Positions 5,828 to 12,662 of a stretch of 12,662 bases of DNA are shown piece by piece. Both the position numbers and the translations under genes were made by a program. The notes under the pieces are model-generated. The model ran no database searches. It was not told the origin of the DNA and saw only the letters and a program-made list of their open reading frames with translations. Each line of letters opens with the position of its first letter. Within the stretch, counting starts at the first letter, position 1. This stretch comes from Kiritimatiellales bacterium (GTDB lineage: Bacteria > Verrucomicrobiota > Kiritimatiellia > Kiritimatiellales > Pontiellaceae): positions 1-12,662 of the forward strand of contig JAUXGY010000019.1 in the NCBI GenBank assembly GCA_030621805.1, written 5' to 3'.

Positions 5828-8677
5828 ATGACACTTGCTTTTCGTTCGTATGGGAAGTTGATCCGTGGTTTTCTGCTGATCACTTCGTTTATGGCTTTTT
5901 CCGCCGCGGCCCAAGATTACTCTACGCTGGGAGTTTCCGACATCGTTGCTTCCGCAAACCTAAAGCTGAAGCGTGGCGATTATGCTGGTGCCATCCCCCC
6001 GTTGCAGGAAGTGGTTGATCGTTTTAGAGATTTGACCGACCCTGCAAAAATAGAGGTTCTCCAAAATGCCCGTTTCCAGTTGGCTCGGGCTCTCTATAAG
6101 ACGGGGGATATTCCTGCTGGCATGGAGGTGCTGACGGAGTATCTTGAGCAGGAACCGCGTAAGCAGGAGCGCATGGCATTGCGCATGGTGGCTCAGGGAC
6201 TTTTTGAGGTCCACGATTGGGAGCAGATTGAAAAGGTGGCCGCTAAGCTTCTCGCCTTGCCGGATCTGTCGCCGGATGATCGCCTTAACGCAAACCTAAT
6301 GCTGGGCCAAGCCCTCTTCCAGGCGCAAAAATGGAAGGAGTGCATCGCTCCACTCACCTACATGGAACGCGAGAGCAAGGATAAGGAAAGCAAGCAGGCG
6401 GCGCAGATCATGATTGTACGAGCTTTGGTGGAGGCCGAAGATTGGAAGGAACTCTTTGTTTGGATTCCTCGCGTCTTCCGTACGGATGCCAAATACGATA
6501 TTACCCTGAACCTAACTGCAATGAAGGCGGCCAAGGCGCTCTTTTCTCAGGATGATGCTCTCAACTCATTGGTTCTCTACCGCATGGTATTGTCGCGTGA
6601 AATGTTGATTGAGTTTTCAAATAAGCGCATCGTTCGGCTTTCGAGAAAGCTTGCGAAGGACGAGAAGACCGGCATTCCGGAAAAAATCCGAAAGGAACGC
6701 CTAAAGGAAATCGAAGAGATTCGAAGCTTGATCGAAAAAATTACCGAGCTCCCCCCGTATGAGGATGAGGTGGCCTTCCGCATTGGAAAAATCTACCACG
6801 AATTGTTGCGCTACTGGGAGGGATACGTGCTTTTCGAAAAGATTTATACAGAGGCTCCCGATAGCGAAATTGGAGCTGCGGCGATACTTGAACTTGTATT
6901 GACCTTATACGATCTCCAGGAAATCGATCGAGCAGAGGAACAAGTTCTGAGCTATTTGGAGGCTCGAATCACGGGCAAGAGCGCGAGCATGCTGCTTTCA
7001 ATGATGATGCGTGATAACCTCCTCAAGCAGAACGGAGAAAAGGTGGTTAGCCTTCAAAAATATATGGATACCTTGCCTACGACCACGGATGCTGATGAAA
7101 CTTCGATAAAAGGGGATCTTCACTATATGATGGCTTTCGGCCATTTCCAAACCGGAGACCACAAGGCCTCGGAAGACCAGTTTAATATAATTATCACCGA
7201 TTTCCCAGAGAGCCAGAGGTTGCCTGATTCTTATTACTATCTCGGCATGACCTATATGATGCGCGCCGAATACCAGAATGCCATCGATGCTTTCGGGGTG
7301 TACCAGGAAAAATATCCGGAAGGAGAGTACTACTCCGATGCCATCTTCCGCCAAGGCGTTTGCTTTTTAGGACTCAATAATGCCAGCGAGGCAGAAAAAA
7401 TATTTACCTTGTTCATCGAGACCTATCCGACCGGTAAATTTGTTTCGGAGGCCTACAGTATGCGCGGTGATATCGAAGCCTCCAAGGATGGGCAGGACGA
7501 TCCTAAAACACCAGATGTCGACGAATATGATCCAGAGACACTGGATCGTGCCTTGGCCGACTACCGAAAAGCGATGGATACGGCCAGCACGCCGAAGCAG
7601 GCCGCTTATGCAGCATTTCAGGCGGCGGAGGTTTATAAGCTGGAGTTTAAGTGGCAGGAAGTCATCGATCTGATGGAGTATTATCTCAATCTCAAGGGCA
7701 GCGATGCTGATGTGGCTCAGGCTGTATTCTGGATTGGGAAGGCGCAGATTTCGATGGGGCAGATTAATGAGGCAATAGAGGCCTATCTTGACGCCATTCT
7801 AAAATTTGGTGGCGATGTGAATCAGGAGGGCGTTGATAAAATAATCGATGAATTAATTTCTGTTGCTGAGTATCGTCTGTCGGATGAAGATCGAGAACTC
7901 TTTGCGGTCAAACTCAAATTAAAAATGACGGATATTGATCCGACCGAGAAGGTTTTGCTATTGCGTTTGAATGTCGCTTTGGCCTTGCTCATGGGCGAAG
8001 AGGAAATCAACGCACTGGGAAGCTCATTTCTTAAGGAGAACCAAAGTCTAAAGATCGTTACACCCATCTCCTTGGCAGTGCTGTGCAATGTCGCGGTGGC
8101 GGAGGACGATACGGAACAAATGGGCCGGTTATATGAACATTTTGTCGAGAATTTTGAGGATTCAGAGAAACTTTGGACGGCTTACCGCGCAAAGGCATAC
8201 CAGTTATTGGCTGCAGACGATTTTATTGCGGTAACGAATGTCATTGAAGAGGCTCAGGGTCTTTACGGATCGGATTCCTTTATGGGATGGTCGCAAATAA
8301 TCAAGGGCGATACCTTGTTTAAAATGAAGTTGTACGACGAGGCCGAGCCCGCCTACAACACCGTCATGGGAGTGCCCGCATGGCGGGGGCCACTCTATGC
8401 AGAAGCCATGTATGGCATGGGGAAATGTCGGTTGGCCAATCAGGATTTTGAAGGGGCTCATACTTTCTTCCAGCGCACCTACCTTCTTTTTAAGGCCTAT
8501 GCCAATGGTGAATGGGCGGCAAAAGGATATTTGGCAGCGGCGGATTGCCTGCTAGAACTGGATCGCAAAGAGGATGCCGTCAAGACGTGGAAGGACATGA
8601 TTGAGAATGACTATGTCAATACACTCCCGGCAGTCGAGACGGCCAAGAAAATGATCAAGAAATATGGGGATACATAG
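5828..8677 (+). CDS. large periplasmic tetratricopeptide-repeat protein, first gene of the ExbBD operon
   Basis: A 949-residue protein from the ATG at 5828. An ATG at 5822 is in frame, but GAGGG at 5817-5821 is correctly spaced (six bases) only from 5828. Residues 1-28 are a signal peptide ending in SAAA-QD, so the protein is exported. Almost all the rest is helical TPR-like repeats. An early unit is LKLKRGDYAGAIPPLQEVV. The clearest run is about residues 420-555, with GHFQTGDHKASEDQFNIII, YYLGMTYMMRAEYQNAIDAF and FRQGVCFLGLNNASEAEKIF. These have the 'YP-G-' turns between repeats typical of envelope TPR proteins such as BamD and CpoB/YbgF. A charged stretch at about 275-305 may be an extended helix. 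No catalytic motif is seen. The next gene starts at the base after its stop (TAG then ATG), so translation is probably coupled. The likely role is a periplasmic scaffold for the proton-driven motor encoded downstream; this is inferred from context. Confidence 0.85.
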   Translation: MTLAFRSYGKLIRGFLLITSFMAFSAAAQDYSTLGVSDIVASANLKLKRGDYAGAIPPLQEVVDRFRDLTDPAKIEVLQNARFQLARALYKTGDIPAGMEVLTEYLEQEPRKQERMALRMVAQGLFEVHDWEQIEKVAAKLLALPDLSPDDRLNANLMLGQALFQAQKWKECIAPLTYMERESKDKESKQAAQIMIVRALVEAEDWKELFVWIPRVFRTDAKYDITLNLTAMKAAKALFSQDDALNSLVLYRMVLSREMLIEFSNKRIVRLSRKLAKDEKTGIPEKIRKERLKEIEEIRSLIEKITELPPYEDEVAFRIGKIYHELLRYWEGYVLFEKIYTEAPDSEIGAAAILELVLTLYDLQEIDRAEEQVLSYLEARITGKSASMLLSMMMRDNLLKQNGEKVVSLQKYMDTLPTTTDADETSIKGDLHYMMAFGHFQTGDHKASEDQFNIIITDFPESQRLPDSYYYLGMTYMMRAEYQNAIDAFGVYQEKYPEGEYYSDAIFRQGVCFLGLNNASEAEKIFTLFIETYPTGKFVSEAYSMRGDIEASKDGQDDPKTPDVDEYDPETLDRALADYRKAMDTASTPKQAAYAAFQAAEVYKLEFKWQEVIDLMEYYLNLKGSDADVAQAVFWIGKAQISMGQINEAIEAYLDAILKFGGDVNQEGVDKIIDELISVAEYRLSDEDRELFAVKLKLKMTDIDPTEKVLLLRLNVALALLMGEEEINALGSSFLKENQSLKIVTPISLAVLCNVAVAEDDTEQMGRLYEHFVENFEDSEKLWTAYRAKAYQLLAADDFIAVTNVIEEAQGLYGSDSFMGWSQIIKGDTLFKMKLYDEAEPAYNTVMGVPAWRGPLYAEAMYGMGKCRLANQDFEGAHTFFQRTYLLFKAYANGEWAAKGYLAAADCLLELDRKEDAVKTWKDMIENDYVNTLPAVETAKKMIKKYGDT

Positions 8678-9520
8678 ATGAACAAAGTATTTTTAGCAGG
8701 GCTGCTTTCGGGAATCTTTCTGATGGTAGGGATCGCCGAAGCGCAGCCGATTACGGTCGAGCTAAAGATGGGAGCCAAGCGTTCTTGGAGGGGGCAGGTT
8801 ATCAGCCGGGATGGAGAATGGATTGAGTTCAAAATAGACAATAGTCCCAAGCCTATGCGCATCGGTGTGGAAAAGGTCACTGAGCTTATTTTCGAGGTGG
8901 AAATCGATACAGAAAAGATTTCAAAAAAATTGGAAAACAGGGAATACGACGGGGTCATCGCCATGCTTGGCCGAGCCATCAAACCTTTTGCCGAATACGA
9001 CGATATTCCTTCGAACCTCACGAAATATAATGCCTTGCTGATGGAACTTTACTACCGCACTTGGGAGTACGATAAATCGTTATTGATTTCCTCCAAAATT
9101 GCCAAAGATAGTCGTAACCCTGCGCTACAGAAAAAAAGCCGGATGTATCAAGTTCTTGCACTAATCGATGGAGGAAAGGTTGCTGAAGCTGAGGCCTTTA
9201 TTTCAGAGTATGGATGGGACCAGAATCTTGCCGATGACACCTCCCCGGAAAAACTCTACATTGCCGCAAAGCTGTTAGCCCTGAAGAAACAATATAGCGA
9301 GGCGATGTTATGCGTTGCGAAGGTGATTGCATTCAATAGTCAGGATCCGGACTGGATGCAACCCGCCGAAATACTCTGTGCAGAGATTTACACCGAGCTC
9401 GGGTTGTACGACTCCGCTGAGGAGGTTTGTCGCCAGATTGAACTTTTTTATAGGGACTCACCGGAGTTTGATGCGGCGGTGAAGTTAAGAGTAAGGATTA
9501 AAAAATTGCGTGCAGAATAG
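8678..9520 (+). CDS. secreted protein with N-terminal beta domain and TPR-like helices
   Basis: A 280-residue protein. The ATG directly abuts the stop of the large TPR gene, with GGGGA (8666-8670) seven bases upstream. Residues 1-22 are a signal peptide (GIAEA-QP). Residues about 25-75 are beta-rich with the pattern W-G-V-RDG-WIEFKI-P-RIGVEKVTEL-F, which resembles small SH3-like barrels in bacterial secreted proteins. Residues about 80-275 are helical pairs of TPR type (KLENREYDGVIAMLGRAI, LALKKQYSEAMLCVAKVI, IYTELGLYDSAEEVCRQI). No enzymatic motif is visible. Being between the large TPR gene and the ExbB-type gene, it is probably a periplasmic partner of the same complex. Its layout (export signal, small domain, TPRs) recalls CpoB/YbgF of the Tol-Pal system, but there is no coiled-coil trimer region, so I do not assign that name. 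Function is unknown. Confidence 0.8.
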   Translation: MNKVFLAGLLSGIFLMVGIAEAQPITVELKMGAKRSWRGQVISRDGEWIEFKIDNSPKPMRIGVEKVTELIFEVEIDTEKISKKLENREYDGVIAMLGRAIKPFAEYDDIPSNLTKYNALLMELYYRTWEYDKSLLISSKIAKDSRNPALQKKSRMYQVLALIDGGKVAEAEAFISEYGWDQNLADDTSPEKLYIAAKLLALKKQYSEAMLCVAKVIAFNSQDPDWMQPAEILCAEIYTELGLYDSAEEVCRQIELFYRDSPEFDAAVKLRVRIKKLRAE

Positions 9521-9577
9521 GATCTAAAATAAAAGCAGAGTTTGAGGGAAATCTAACTGAAGGAAAGGAGCGAGAAG

Positions 9578-10372
9578 ATGAATAAAAAATTAATTAAATT
9601 GGCGTTTTGTTTTAGCTTGATGATGGGGCCTGTTGCATTTGCACAGGATGCGGATGTTCCTGCTGAAGGCGGGGGGTCGAAAGTTGAAGAAACCACCCTT
9701 TGGGGAATGATCAAGCAGGGCGGTTGGTCCATGTATCCGCTGGGTTTGTTCTCGGTAGGAATGGTCTTTTTCATTGTGCAGAACTCACTGGCTTTGCGCG
9801 AAAAAGTATTGCTTCGTCCGGACCTAATGCCGAATTTTGTTCAGATGATGAAAGACAAGAAGGTGCTCGAAGCCCACGACCTCTGCAAGGAAAACGAAAC
9901 CTTGTTTACCTATGTTTTCGCGGCAGGACTCGAACGCTGTTCCACCACTGGAGATATTAATTTCGGTAAAGTGAAGGAAGCCATTGAGGAAGCCAGCACC
10001 GAGGAAGTCACCCAATACATGAAAGCCGTCGACTATCTTTCGATTATCGGAGCAACCGCCCCGATGCTCGGGCTGCTCGGTACCGTTTCCGGTATGATCA
10101 AGGCCTTCCAGACGATCGGTTCCAAGGGGATGGGCAAGCCGGAAGAACTTGCCGGGAACATTGGTGAGGCCCTCGTTACGACGGCTACCGGTCTAATCAT
10201 CGCCATTCCGTGCATGCTGGCCTACTACTATTTCCGGAATAACTTCATTAAATCCACCGCAACGCTAGGTCGTCAGATCGGTGCGCTACTCGATACGTTG
10301 GAATCGGGTGAACTCCCGCTTGGTTTCGAGAGTATGGGAACTGGATCTGCACCCAAGGCCTCCGCGAAATAA
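9578..10372 (+). CDS. MotA/TolQ/ExbB-family proton channel protein
   Basis: A 264-residue inner-membrane protein. AAAGGAG at 9564-9570 lies seven bases before the ATG, the strongest ribosome site in this operon. Residues 1-22 look like a cleavable signal peptide (AFA-QD) followed by an acidic periplasmic linker, a feature of the longer ExbB type. Transmembrane segment 1 is about 50-68 (GGWSMYPLGLFSVGMVFF). A cytoplasmic loop of about 80 residues follows, then segment 2 (about 153-176: GATAPMLGLLGTVSGM) and segment 3 (about 196-219: GEALVTTATGLIIAIPCML). The polar residues that line the channel in ExbB and TolQ are present: T169 in LLGTV and T202 in ALVTTATGL by motif alignment. With ExbD it forms a proton-driven motor. 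Nothing in the sequence separates ExbB from TolQ use, and MotA is less likely given the ExbD neighbours, so I leave the symbol blank. Confidence 0.93.
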   Translation: MNKKLIKLAFCFSLMMGPVAFAQDADVPAEGGGSKVEETTLWGMIKQGGWSMYPLGLFSVGMVFFIVQNSLALREKVLLRPDLMPNFVQMMKDKKVLEAHDLCKENETLFTYVFAAGLERCSTTGDINFGKVKEAIEEASTEEVTQYMKAVDYLSIIGATAPMLGLLGTVSGMIKAFQTIGSKGMGKPEELAGNIGEALVTTATGLIIAIPCMLAYYYFRNNFIKSTATLGRQIGALLDTLESGELPLGFESMGTGSAPKASAK

Positions 10373-10395
10373 ACCCCTGTCGGACGAGGTGTAAA

Positions 10396-10800
10396 ATGAA
10401 ACTCAAACTACCCCCCAAAGACGATGTAAATATCGATATGGCTCCCATGATCGATATGGTGTTCCTATTGCTCATCTTCTTCATGGTGGCCTCCGTGGTA
10501 GTGGAACTTGACAAGAAACAAGTCATCATTCCCAAGGCCAAATACGCAGTGGTTCCCGATGAAACCAAGGGGCGCATGATGCTCTCGGTGGATGCGAATA
10601 ACCAAATCTACGTAGGGTTAAGCCCGGTGGACCTGAAAGAACTCAAGAGCCTCATCACTGAGGAACTGGATCTCAATCCGGATCTCCGGATTCTGATCCG
10701 GGCAGATGAGCGGGTTGAGTACAAGACCAATAAAGACATCATTGTTGCGTGTGCAGCGGTTGGTGCAACTGATCTGATCTATGCAACCTTCGAGGAATAG
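10396..10800 (+). CDS. ExbD/TolR-family protein, first copy
   Basis: A 134-residue protein beginning 23 bases after the ExbB-type gene, with GAGGTG at 10386-10391. Layout is standard for the family: short cytoplasmic N-terminus, one transmembrane helix (about 18-38), then a periplasmic domain of about 95 residues. The motif VNIDMAPMIDMVFLLLIFF carries the essential helix aspartate at D20, the proton carrier in this family. The periplasmic part shows the family pattern of LSVDANNQIYVG, an L-E-L region and LRILIRADERVEY. With the channel protein and the second copy it should form the stator of an energy-transducing complex. TolR and ExbD cannot be told apart from the sequence alone. Confidence 0.93.
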   Translation: MKLKLPPKDDVNIDMAPMIDMVFLLLIFFMVASVVVELDKKQVIIPKAKYAVVPDETKGRMMLSVDANNQIYVGLSPVDLKELKSLITEELDLNPDLRILIRADERVEYKTNKDIIVACAAVGATDLIYATFEE

Positions 10801-10802
10801 CC

Positions 10803-11237
10803 ATGAAACTGCTTGATGACTTAATGAATAAGAAGGCCGAACTACAGATCACGCCCTTGATTGATGTGGTGTTTCTTCTGCTCATCTACTTTATGGTGAC
10901 GGCATCGCTCGTTACGAAGGAAGCGGACCTTTCCTTTATGCTTCCGGTTAAGGTGGAATCGCAGGAACCGGTCTTGTTGCCGATCGAGGTACTGATTGAG
11001 GTAAATGACGGTGGCGAAATCACCATTAACGGGATCGTTTTTGGCGAGGCTGGAACGGGTCTGGATGATCTTATTTCGGAGTTGCTTAGATACAAGGAAG
11101 CGGCCGATGCCTCCCAGAGCGAATTTATTGTCAATATCCTTCCGGACGACAAGGCTTTGCATGGCCGCATTGTTAAAGTGATGGATGCCTGTGCCGCCGC
11201 TGAGGTGAAGAATTTGTCCTTTAGTATGGCGATGTAG
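10803..11237 (+). CDS. ExbD/TolR-family protein, second copy
   Basis: A 144-residue protein starting two bases after the stop of the first copy, with GAGGA (10792-10796) as ribosome site, so translation is probably coupled. The helix motif LQITPLIDVVFLLLIYFMV includes the essential aspartate at D21. The periplasmic domain (about 42-144) has IEVNDGGEITING, a region around LDDLISELL and FIVNILPDD followed by an HGRIVKVMDAC helix, all normal for the family. Apart from the helix it differs strongly from its neighbour, so the pair is an old duplication and could form a mixed dimer in one motor. It is the last gene of the operon and is followed by a strong terminator. The family assignment is secure; the partner is not. 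Confidence 0.93.
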   Translation: MKLLDDLMNKKAELQITPLIDVVFLLLIYFMVTASLVTKEADLSFMLPVKVESQEPVLLPIEVLIEVNDGGEITINGIVFGEAGTGLDDLISELLRYKEAADASQSEFIVNILPDDKALHGRIVKVMDACAAAEVKNLSFSMAM

Positions 11238-11315
11238 GACAAAGAAGAAAAAATGTACAATAAGTACGAGAGTAATTATAGATAATAGGTCTTCGGATAT
11301 CCTATCCAACGTTGC

Positions 11316-11345
11316 AAACGCCCCGGTTTCGGGGCGTTTTCTTTT
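11316..11345 (+). terminator. strong intrinsic terminator of the TPR/ExbBD operon
   Basis: AAACGCCCCG (11316-11325) and CGGGGCGTTT (11330-11339) form a perfect 10-bp GC-rich stem with a GTTT loop, followed by a T-rich tract TTTTCTTTT (11337-11345). It lies 79 bases after the last operon gene and just beyond the end of the convergent peptidase gene. On the minus strand the tail is only GTTT, so it is chiefly a rightward terminator but may also stop the peptidase transcript. Confidence 0.9.
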
Positions 11346-11349
11346 GGAT

Positions 11350-12662
11350 TTAAAGAACCTTTGTTTGGGTTTCCAGCTTTGCCTGCTCGGCCGCTTCGGG
11401 GGAGCAGAGGATGGACACGTCCGGATTTTTGAAGGCCTTGCTGAGTATGTCCCCGAAGGCATTGAAGTGTGCCTGGGTGGTGGCTAGGATTTCGTCGCGC
11501 AGGCGTTGGCGCTCGGTATCGGTATAACCGATCAGGTAGCGTATGCAACTGGAGTAGCCCTTGGCGTCGGGAAGCTGGTAGGCATCGACCTGCCCGATCG
11601 CACCGATCAGCGCGCGGGTCAACTCATCTTCACTCAGAACCAGGTTTTTCAGAAAGTCGCCCGTCGCCTTGTAGACCTCCAGTGAGGCTTCGAGGTTGGG
11701 GTCGCGATAGGATGCGAAGGTGAAGGCTCCGGAGCGTTGGTCGAATGCACACATGCCGCCGTAGGCCCCCCCCTGTACGCGGATATGCTCCCAAAGCCAA
11801 GCCGTCCGCAGGTAGAGGGTAATCACCAGTGCGGAACCGTGCATGGTGTAGCCCTCATTAAAGAGGTTGGCCGAGCATCCGACATAGTTTACCAGCGAGG
11901 GAGCCGTAAGTGCTTCTGATTTGGGCAGGATGCTTGGGTTCCATTTCTTGGGGGTAAAGTTTTCGGGGTCGGGAAGTTTTCCAAGGAAATCGCCCAGCGC
12001 CTGGATCACATCGGGTCGCGCAGCTTCATCGACAGTGATGTTGCACACGATGTGTTTTCGGTGGAGTAGTGTTCGGAGGATTCGCTCCATCCGTTGGACA
12101 ATCTCCGGCCACTCCGTTTCGATATCGTCTGCGAGCTTGCGGAGGAAGAAGAGGGCTTCGACACCGCCCATCTGTTCGGTGACCCAGTGCGCCTCATTAT
12201 AGTGCGCTTTCAGCCGCGTCATTACCGCTTGATGGCCGTGTGGCAGGAGCGCTGATTCCATCTCGGATTTGTGCTCCAGCACGATCTGCTTAAAGCGTTC
12301 TTTATGGTTAAAGTTCGGATGCAGCAAGATATCACTCAGGATATCAAGTAGCTCGTGGGTCTGTCCAACCATACACTTGCCCCGCAGGAAAAAGCGGGTA
12401 AGGCCGGTGTCGGAACCTTCCAGTGCGGAAAGGCAGGGTGCGCCGTAGATGCCGCCGGTATTCTTAGCGATGCGTTGCGAGAGCGAAACATAATCTTCGA
12501 GTTGGGTGCCCATCTCCAGCAAGGCGCTTCCGAGCAGCGCGGCGTAGGGGATGTCGTCCTGTTCCAACCCATGCAGCTCAAAGCTCACATCGAGATAGAG
12601 AATCCCATTGGTGAACAGGTCTTGGGTCAGCACGGTGGTGCCGTGCAGATTGGTTTTGTTGT
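11350..12662 (-). CDS. M16C metallopeptidase, PreP/insulinase-like, C-terminal half (5' end beyond right edge)
   Basis: The minus-strand frame ends at the TAA at 11352-11350 and is open to the right edge, giving about 437 residues. A GTG at 12633-12631 could be taken as a start, but the frame continues upstream as NKTNLHGTT. The text then runs into FTNGILYLDVSF, the usual opening of the second half of M16C proteins, so it is an internal codon. The HxxEH zinc site belongs to the missing N-terminal half. Present are LSQRIAKNTGGIYG, the LWEHIRVQGGAYGG segment with the R and Y that bind the substrate backbone in the closed chamber, and SYRDPN. These match the presequence-protease (PreP/Cym1/PITRM1) branch, whose members are about 950-1000 residues. 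Known role of the branch is degradation of short unstructured peptides inside a closed shell. It is unrelated to the operon on the other strand. Confidence 0.9.
   Translation of the reverse strand, partial: NKTNLHGTTVLTQDLFTNGILYLDVSFELHGLEQDDIPYAALLGSALLEMGTQLEDYVSLSQRIAKNTGGIYGAPCLSALEGSDTGLTRFFLRGKCMVGQTHELLDILSDILLHPNFNHKERFKQIVLEHKSEMESALLPHGHQAVMTRLKAHYNEAHWVTEQMGGVEALFFLRKLADDIETEWPEIVQRMERILRTLLHRKHIVCNITVDEAARPDVIQALGDFLGKLPDPENFTPKKWNPSILPKSEALTAPSLVNYVGCSANLFNEGYTMHGSALVITLYLRTAWLWEHIRVQGGAYGGMCAFDQRSGAFTFASYRDPNLEASLEVYKATGDFLKNLVLSEDELTRALIGAIGQVDAYQLPDAKGYSSCIRYLIGYTDTERQRLRDEILATTQAHFNAFGDILSKAFKNPDVSILCSPEAAEQAKLETQTKVL

Noticed and set aside
11253..11285. Ten-residue open frame (MYNKYESNYR) between the second ExbD gene and the terminator
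   Set aside because: It has only a purine-rich run upstream, no true ribosome site, and a length and composition expected by chance in AT-rich spacer.
12631..12633. GTG as the real start of the M16 peptidase
   Set aside because: The frame remains open and M16C-like to the window edge, and the zinc-binding half must lie further upstream.

Overview
The window looks like a chromosomal segment from a Gram-negative, peptidoglycan-making bacterium of the PVC type, with Kiritimatiellota or a close relative as the best guess. The reasons are a secreted GH29 fucosidase, a lipoprotein with a sandwich-domain pattern I associate with PVC secreted proteins, and a long TPR gene placed in front of ExbB/ExbD genes. 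This placement is inferred from gene content and remembered family resemblance. No rRNA or other taxonomic marker is present. I see no tRNA, rRNA, CRISPR array or complete insertion sequence.

Layout. (1) Positions 1-959, minus strand: 5' part of a secreted alpha-L-fucosidase gene (GH29, most like subfamily B) that runs off the left edge. (2) 960-1265: divergent intergenic region. (3) 1266-2411, plus: unknown predicted lipoprotein with a secreted beta-sandwich-like domain. (4) 2412-2742: a remnant of a group II intron-type reverse transcriptase N-terminus, cut off abruptly, then two consecutive perfect inverted repeats. (5) 2743-3156, minus: small two-helix membrane protein of unknown function with its own promoter. 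(6) 3281-5655, plus: murG and murC, two consecutive steps of cell-wall precursor synthesis, here without the usual dcw-cluster neighbours. (7) 5656-5827: a probable promoter and a structured leader. (8) 5828-11237, plus: a five-gene envelope operon (large periplasmic TPR protein, smaller TPR-like secreted protein, ExbB/TolQ-type proton channel, two different ExbD/TolR-type proteins), ended by a strong intrinsic terminator. (9) 11350-12662, minus: C-terminal half of an M16C (PreP-like) zinc metallopeptidase that runs off the right edge.

How the genes work together. MurG and MurC make peptidoglycan precursors in the cytoplasm and at the inner membrane face. The five-gene operon encodes a proton-motive-force-driven inner-membrane motor with two secreted TPR proteins that are candidate periplasmic partners. 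No TonB, TolA, TolB or Pal gene lies beside it, so what the motor energises is open. The fucosidase fits a life on fucose-containing polysaccharides. The most unusual items are the TPR-TPR-ExbB-ExbD-ExbD operon, the reverse-transcriptase remnant with its hairpins, and the two unknown envelope proteins. I do not see clear proof of a wholly new system.
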